Assembly (NCBI GenBank): GCA_034440615.1
Contig: JAOTOM010004837.1
Span: 310,001 to 374,000, forward strand
DNA length: 64,000 nucleotides
Origin: Ashinkailepas kermadecensis
Lineage: Eukaryota; Arthropoda; Thecostraca; Neolepadidae
Direction of reading: 5' to 3'
The position numbers and the translations under genes are program-made. Shown here piece by piece: positions 35,101 through 44,100 of this stretch. The first letter of the stretch is position 1, and every line of letters begins with the position of its first letter. A model generated the notes under the pieces. The model made no database searches and was not told the origin of the DNA. It saw only the letters and a program-made list of their open reading frames with translations.

Positions 35101-38100
35101 GTCGCTATTGCCCACACATCTTCGACGATCAAACCGCAGAAATACTCAGCACAGAGCCTGAACAATTGGCACTGGAAGCGATTCACTAAAGCACTGCACT
35201 GCTGCAGTCTAGATGTATTCACAGGCCACGGCCCTGGCTCTGGCTGGCACACACTTCGTGGTTGGTTGGTTATTGGTTTTACGACACGTCGACCGTTGAG
35301 TCATATAGCGTCGCCAATCTCTCACGCCGATTGGTCGCGGGCGAAGAGTAGCGACAGGTGAGACTCGAACCCACAACCTTTCGATTGTGAGACGAGCATC
35401 TTACCCCTAGACCACTCGTCCCCCACACACTCCGTGCAATGCCGTCTCCAAATGCGAACTGTACACCACGGCCTGCCTGAGAAACACTACACCAGTGTAT
35501 CATACACGGCGATCAATAAGAGCGCGTGCTCCAATGCCTCTCGATTCCGACCATTAATAATTGGCTCAAATTACAGTGAAGCTCACTCTACAGCCAAGAG
35601 CGGGTTTCCTGCTTACTGGACGAAAAAGAGCTAACTGTAATCGCGCAGTTACGGTAGATCGTGCTTATTCCGTTAGGTATATCGACCTCTCCGGGGACGA
35701 GTGGTCTAGGGGTAAGATGCTCGTCTCACAATCGAAAGATTGTGGGTTCGAATCTCACCTGTCGCTACTCTTCGCCCGCGACCAATCGGCGTGAGAGATT
35801 GGCGACGCTATATGACTCAACGGTCGACGTGTCGTAAAGCCAATAACCATATCGACCTCTGCCGAGAGCGGGCAGTCGTGGCACTACACCTGCGCGTCCT
35901 TTTCCAGACGTCAGCGGCACTGTCAGCCGGGCCGCCAGCGCCCGTCTGTCGTTTGACGCACCTCGTAGATGATGTTCGGGAAGAACGACGAGACCACAGC
36001 CATCTCGTACATCTTGGGGAACTTCTCGTAGAGCGCCAGCACGGCAGACACAGCCTGAGAGGAGCCGGCGGTGTCAGACCGGGCCAGGCCAGGCCGGCCA
36101 CAACTGGTGCGGCAGCATGAAGCACAATCGGACGGATCAAACTAGGCACAGCCGGCGAGGCTCGATGCGGCGCGTCGCATGGAACCAGCCTCCGACCCAT
36201 CCGCCCGGAACCTCTGCACGCGGCCAGGCACCACCAACCCCACGGTTCATTGGAAGTGCTCCACATGCCTAACGCGACGAGGCACATAGCGTTCGTTGGT
36301 TGATTGGCTATTTGGGTTTTTGGGCGCATCGACCAGGTTTGATCGTTTAGCGCTCATAACTAATAGTTTGCTACCAGCTAAATGTGATCAGGCCTTCTTC
36401 CGAAGAACACATGTACACAGTTTCACACGCCTCAGTTACATCCTTAAGTATACATGCAGGATAAAAACACACTATGGTGATGGACAGATGACATGGAGCT
36501 TGATGTCTGAGATATATTCAAATAATTTGCCCGTGTGGATAAAACGTGAATCGTCACCTAAAACGCCAGTAAGCGTAAGCGAGTCCACTCGTCACATACC
36601 GTTCGAAGGCCAAGCATACGCCCATTACGAATATACAACTTGCATTCCAGCCTATTGACTGCTTTAAGAAGCGGTACTCATAACCAATTTTGTCAACTAT
36701 TCCAACTTACCGGATCGGCAACAAGATCCGCAAGTAACACGGCTTCAGACCTCTCTTATTGGGTGCAGTGATATTTAAAGCCCTGCTGCTTCAAGTATTC
36801 GCACCGCGTCTCAGACGAACATTGGGTTCTTTTACGACGCATTCAACAGCTGGGCCACATGGCGTCGCCAACCTCCCACGCCGCTTGGTGGCGGCTGGAC
36901 TCGATAATGCCACGACTGTGGAATTCGAACCGATGGTCTTACGATTCAGAGTTCAACGTCGCGCCGGCTGAGCTGACGCGACCCCAGGCACCACGTCTTA
37001 CTGTTAGCCGCATACACATGTGAGATCGCCCGAACCGATAGGTCGGCTGAAAATTCACCACCTGAACCAATTACTTCAGCTACAAAAAGACGTTACTACA
37101 GCTACAGACGTTACTTCAGCTACAAAAGTCTCGAAAAGGAAAGCTAAGATCGCATATACACAGCAACGCAACAGCTGTATATCAACACGACGTAACATTT
37201 ACCGGGTTTGAACCAGGGTATATCACATGCACTTCATATGTAACTTCTTCCGTACGTGACTTTCACTGAACAATGAGCATTTGTCTGAAGTCGAGCTTTG
37301 CCCTGTCGACCCACGTGCACACAGCACGTGACTTTCACTGGACAATGTGCATTTGTCTGAAGTTCAGTTCTGCCCTGCTGACAAATGTATACACAGCTGA
37401 TTTAACACAAACAAGAGAACAAAGAACATACAAGCCTATAGCAAACCAACACAGCTGCAAATATCCAGACCAGAGGCGCCTTATGTCGGCTCGGGAGCCA
37501 AATCCGACTACTGGTGCCGAGCGTACACAACACGGGCGAGTCGACTATGATGGCACCAGTTGTTGCCGCGCTAATGCTCATCTATATCTAGATCTAGATA
37601 TCGGACTCGGAGCGAATTCAATATTAGACCCATTCAGCACACTAGATATTATGGAACCCAATGCATTGTGCACCAGTGTTAAAATAATGGTGTTTCGTTA
37701 GGTGTGAGATGTCGAAACAAGCACAGTAGGATGTCGAAATTTGTCATGGAATTAGTGTCATTTAAAATCCTTTTGATATCTTTGAGACTCAAATTTGAGC
37801 CAATGGTGTACTTATGACTGTACCTTTATTATTTGTTTCGAAATTCATAATTTAGGAAGAGCTATATTCTGGATAGGGAGAATAATACCAATGGCATAAA
37901 CTGGTATTGTATGCCATATCACATTATAGGCAATATCTTTATATACAATTCAGTTGCAAAACATTACTGTATCCCCATTCCTCATTGAGTTAGTTAGCTA
38001 GTTATTTGGGCATTAGGGCGCTTCGACCAGAATTGATCATTCGCGCCCGGCCATTCCTCATTGAGAGCATGAACATGATACTTATGAACGAGCTACTGTT

Positions 38101-41100
38101 AAAAAGGAGATACGAAGACTTCATAAGCACGTATTAATGAGCAGGATGTTGATACTTCTTGGATAAGGATGTCAATTGAGTGTTCAGAAAGTGGTATTTT
38201 CGACCCTATTTCACGAATAATTTATCACTGTTGTGCACCCAGCGTCTGAAGAGAGATCTTCAACAATCATGGAAAAAAAAAACAGTTTTTGCCATGTCAG
38301 TGGTCTTCAACCAACATCACCACATAGCGTTCACCATGGCCAGTGATGTTCAGTGGTCTTCAACCAATATGACACATGGCGTTCACTATGGCCAGTGATG
38401 TTCAGTGGTCTTCAGCCAATATGACACATGGCGCTCACTATGGCCGGTGATGTTCAGTGGTCTTCAGCCAATATGACACATGGCGCTCACTATGGCCAAT
38501 GATGTTCAGTGGTCTTCAGCCAATATGACACATGGCGCTCACTATGGCCGGTGATGTTCAGTGGTCTTCAGCCAATATGACACATGGCGCTCACTATGGC
38601 CAATGATGTTCAGTGGTCTTCAGCCAATATGACACATGGCGCTCACTATGGCCGGTGATGTTCAGTGGTCTTCAGCCAATATGACACATGGCGCTCACTA
38701 TGGCCAGTGATGTTCAGTGGTCTTCAGCCAATATGACACATGGCGCTCACTATGGCCAATGATGTTCAGTGGTCTTCAGCCAATATGACACATGGCGCTC
38801 ACTATGGCCGGTGATGTTCAGTGGTCTTCAGCCAATATGACACATGGCGCTCACTATGGCCAGTGATGTTCAGTGGTCTTCAGCCAATATGACACATGGC
38901 GCTCACTATGGCCAATGATGTTCAGTGGTCTTCAGCCAATATGACACATGGCGCTCACTATGGCCGGTGATGTTCAGTGGTCTTCAGCCAATATGACACA
39001 TGGCGCTCACTATGGCCGGTGATGTTCAGTGGTCTTCAGCCAATATGACACATGGCGCTCACTATGGCCAATGATGTTCAGTGGTCTTCAGCCAATATGA
39101 CACATGGCGCTCACTATGGTCGGTGATGTTCAGTGGTCTTCAGCCAATATGACACATGGCGCTCACTATGGTCAGTGATGTTCGACCGGCAACCAGTAGG
39201 CAGGGTCTTTGCTACCTGGGACGCATCGGTGCATTTGTTAGTTAGTTAGTTATTTGGGCTTTAGGGCCAAATAACTAACTAACTAACTAACGTCGGCGTA
39301 TTGGTGCGGTGTAGCCTAGCGTCGTGTCGTAGCATTGGTGCATTGGTGGCACGCTAAACATTCGGTTAAAGCCATTACATTGGACTGGAAGCTGCCGATT
39401 GGGAAATGGGTACAGGACCGATACAACAAACTCCACTTGGCTCAGATTACATTCCTGCTAAATCATCCCACCACATGCTATTAATAAATTGTAAAATGGA
39501 ACGAAAAAGCATCAAGGCCACCGCATTCACAATTTCGAAAGGACATTGACCACGCTGTGTCGATTGGTGAAGATTTCGTGAAATTCGGTTGGACTATTTC
39601 GGAGCACGGGCGTAGCATGAACCTCTGGTTGGTTATTGGTTTTACGACAGTCGACCGCTGAGTCATATAGCGTCGCCAATCTCTCACGCCGATTGGTCGC
39701 GGGCGAAGAGTAGCGACAGGTGAGACTCGAACCCACAATCTTTCGATTGTGAGACGAGCATCTTACCCCTAGACCACTCGTCCCCAGCATGAACCTCTCA
39801 AAACAGCTTTAGACCTTTCTGGTGACCTTACATTAAGACTAAGGTCACTACGTTACAAAGTTTCAGGCAAAGCAAGATTAGTTAGTTAGTTAGTTATTAG
39901 GGCTTTAGGGTGCATCGACTGCAAAGCAAGATTTAATGTCAATCGGCTCAGTTGGCTAAGAGTACCGACATGGTCAAACAATTGTCCTTTGATAATCTTA
40001 GATCAAGATGAAGGTCATCATATTCAAAAGTTCCTAGCAGATCAATTATGCTAAATCGGTTGATTAAATACATTCAATTCAGTGTGACTTAGAGCAATGG
40101 GCGTGACAGCACTCCACACGATGGCCCTTCTTCATGATCACTTAATAAACTTGTGTCGAAGCCCATTCCACAACGATCGAATTCGCAAGTAAATCGACCC
40201 CACAGCACCGATTCGCAAGACCTCGTTAAAGTCGGTTCAGGCTTTTGGAAGCACGAGCGTGGCAACACCTCCGGGCAACATGAATAAACTCACCCACTGC
40301 TCCAGCAGCCGACAGAGCCTTCCATGGCCACACCACACAAACACGACACAACACAACAAACCGCGACGGGAGGCGGGACGCCCACTGGGGAGCGTGTTGC
40401 TGCCCAGTGGGCGTTGGTTGGTTATTGGTTTTACGACACGTCGACCGTTGAGTCATGTAGCGTCGCCGATCTCTCACGCCGATTGGTCGCGGGCGAAGAG
40501 TACCGACAGGTGAGACTCGAACCCACAACCTTTCGATTGTGAGACGAGCGTCTTACCCCTAGACCACTCGTCCCCGCCCAGTGGGCGTCGACACTGCACC
40601 GGCGTGCCGTCGGCTCACCCTGGCGTCACGCTCTTTGATGTCGATGAAGAAGAGCATGTCGAGCCTGAGACACTCCTCCACCATCTCGCTGAGAAGTGCC
40701 ACACGGGTGGCCGGAAAATCCTGCCTGCACACACAAAGGATCGTCGTCACATAACCAGGCGTGACGACCATCAGCCGTGTAAACATAACTGGCGTCCTGC
40801 AAACGATCTGGTCACCTGTCGGACAGAACAGCCCATCAACGTATCGTCCTCAGCCTGCTCCGGTAAACATGCCAATAGGGAAACGGCGATCCCGACACCC
40901 TTGATACACGGCCTGTCGCTGTGAGTTAGCTACTTAGTTATCAGGGCTTTAGGGTCGCTGTGAGGCTCGTGTGGATCACGCAGGACGGACTTGTGGCGTG
41001 CCCACCCTGTATCGCGCGTTGAGACGGGAAATATTTCATGTGATGCGGGAGGTGCCGGCTGGCGCACCGCGCTTCCCCACGGCACGGCATAGTGCAATAA

Positions 41101-44100
41101 CTCAGCCGCGGCGCATACTGAGGCGTCGCCCCCAGGCCAGAGCGCAATCAGCTCTTAATAACGTCTGTGTTTTCAAGGCTCAGGAGTACATGAGGGGACC
41201 GAACTTTTTACGGTATTCTCTGATGTACCGCTGTTTGCTACCAGGGACAGTAATAGCCATAATGGTATTATGAGTTGGCCAAATATAGTTATAGGTGTAT
41301 GTTCACATCTAAGGTATAGGTGAAAATTGCTTAAGAACATCATCTGTGTTCAACCTGGACAGATTTTGCAGCGATAGCCAGAAGTGAAATGAATGAAAGT
41401 CACAAGGAAGATTAAGGACAGTGATAAGTGAAATTTGTGATCGTCACAAGTGATATTTCTGAATATTTGCAATTGTTCGTCTCATACCACTTTGCATCAC
41501 TAAGCACATTTGTTATTGTGAACATGCGTTGTGCACATCACACTTCGGGCATTCTCTTACGAAACGGAGCAAGCCGAACACCCTCATCTCTCAGGTCTCG
41601 ACGAAAATTGATATCTGGGCAGTCCTTGATAGCCCGAAAGGGTCGTCGATGACTGGGGAGGAACCCCGAGAGCTAGAGCGGACCGGGCTGTGATGCTCCT
41701 GAGGCTTGGAAGCAAGACTGAGGGATGAACAAAGCCACCAAGAGCTAAGGAGAGTTTCGAGAGCTGGCGATGTTTATTGTTGTTTATATGTTTACTCTAC
41801 TACGGCCAGTCCAGCAGGCACTGGGCCGGGGCCCAGACCTTCGGACGGGGGACCTCAGCCTCCAGATCTCCGGCAGCACCGGGGGACGGGCCGAGCGGGC
41901 GCGGCTACCCCGAGATAAAACTGTGCGGACGGGTAGACCGGGGGAAGCTGGCCTGCCTGCTCGTGACACGGGAAGGATTGTTGTTGCAGGGTTGGATGGA
42001 GGACGTAGCCAGGGATGTTGGCAATGAACGGACAATGGGATATGAAGGGAAAGGATAGACAGTTAGGGTCGGCGTGCCTGTTAAGCACGTCACCAGTGGA
42101 AGCTGGCGCCCTTGCCGGGTTAGGGAAATTAAAATTTACTACTGGAACACATAATTGTCCTAACGCAATTTAGAAGAAAAAAGTTGGCATGAAACATGGC
42201 ATGATTGTAAATTTTGCACCACAGCCTAAAGTAGGAATAATTATGTGATCATCTATATGGACAGAGAGCTACTCACCTATATCATACCCTTTTATCATTT
42301 CATCATGTGCCCACCAGATGATAAATATCGAAGATGAGGATGTGACAGATGGGGACGCGACTCATATGACTGACAATGACTGACTTGCTGGGCTGGTGTG
42401 GCTACTTGCTCATTGTGAAGCTTGCACAGCGAAATACGTATTTGCATGCTGATTAACGTGTCACATTGCACTTGTGTTTTCACGACTGACCGCTGACGGG
42501 CTGAGACGATGAACGACTCGCATTTGCATGGTGACTTGATGAGCTAATGGCTGGACCAATGCATGCGTTGGACGGAAACTGCCGTGAGCTGGCCGGGCAA
42601 CTGACTTGTTGGCATGTTTGGTGGCAATGTTGAGCTGCTTCAACTCGGCCCAGGGGAACGTCGCCAGACTGCCGCTGCCGTCCGAGATGCGGTCCACGGT
42701 GCTGTCGTGGAACACCACCGCCTGGTCGTCGGCCGTGAAGCTCACGTCGAACTCGATCATCCGACAGCCGCGCTCCTCACACTGACGACGGGTCACGGCG
42801 GGTCACCGTCACCGTCACATGGTAGTCAGGTCAGCAGACAACCACGCCCCCCACACTGATAACGGGACTGACACTGACGTTCTGAGTGTTCCCTGGATGA
42901 CTCGACTCCTTGTGAATGATACAGGTTCCTTGACTATTAATTTTAATAATAAGGCATACCTATATTAAATAATTTAAAATATGCTCGTCTATTGTCTACT
43001 TTGTATGTATGCATGTGCATGCTCATGTGTATTGTGTGTGTGTGTGTGAATTACCCGGGGCCCTTTCAGTCAACCCAGTCATATTGGCTTAAGACCTCTC
43101 CGTCGGCACAGTGGCCCTTCACAGAGGCTTGGGAGCCCCCTCCAGGGTCCATCAGTTACCTCTGGTGGCTAGAGGCTCTCTTCGTCGGTTCAGGGACCCT
43201 GCTCGTTGGCTCAGAGGTCTTCTCAGTCAGCCCAGGGCGCTTCCCACGACCACTCTGTTAACACAGGGGCCTTCATGTCGGCTTGTTCCCCCCCCCCACC
43301 CCGTGGGCCAAGAGGTCTTTAATATTGGCTCGCAGGTCTCCTCTGATGGCCAAGGCGTTCCCTTCAGTGGCTACGGACCCTCTCCGTCGGCTCAAGGGCC
43401 CCTCCGTTCGCTTAAGTTCCCCTGCGTTGGCTCCTTGGGTTCTTTAACGACGCATTCAATCGCTAGGTCATATAGCGTCGCCAACCTCTCACGCCGATTG
43501 GTCGCAGGTGGACTCGATAAATTCCGTCGGCTGTGGGATTCGAACCCACAATCTTGCGATCAAAAGTCCGAAGCTCTACCAACTGAAATACCGGTTCCAC
43601 TGGCCCCTCAAGCTCTTGCACCACTTTGTCTTACATTTAAAATTGACAATACGACAATGGCGGCTTCGGGCGTGATTTAGCCGTTCATATTGTGTCGCGA
43701 AGTTATGCTGCCCACGCGCTGGCAGCCGCAGAGTTGGAAGTGTCGGGCGAGTCGATGTGTTGGAAGTGTCGGGCGAGTCGATGTCGGGAATCTGGACGGC
43801 CATTTCCCTTCATTCAGCTGGAGAACGGTAGGTACGCGTGTCGGATGTGTGACTTGGCGCCCTTGTAACACGAGAAGTTGGAGGTTACGTTGCGCGCGTG
43901 TACAACGCTACCTCCAACGTTGCCGACTTCAGTTGGTACTGGCAAGTTTGTGGCCGTTGAGCACGCACCACGGTGATTGTTGGATTATGGATTTTGTAAT
44001 TATACAAAAATCGCCTTACGATCGACTTTTTAACGCTTCCAGCCTAAAATGGGCCCCCCTCCGATACAATGCCCCGATGACTCTTGCCCTTGCCCTCCTC

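Noticed and set aside
32140..39185. CRISPR-like arrays
   Set aside because: Units are contiguous tandem satellites without unique spacers, in a eukaryotic intron.
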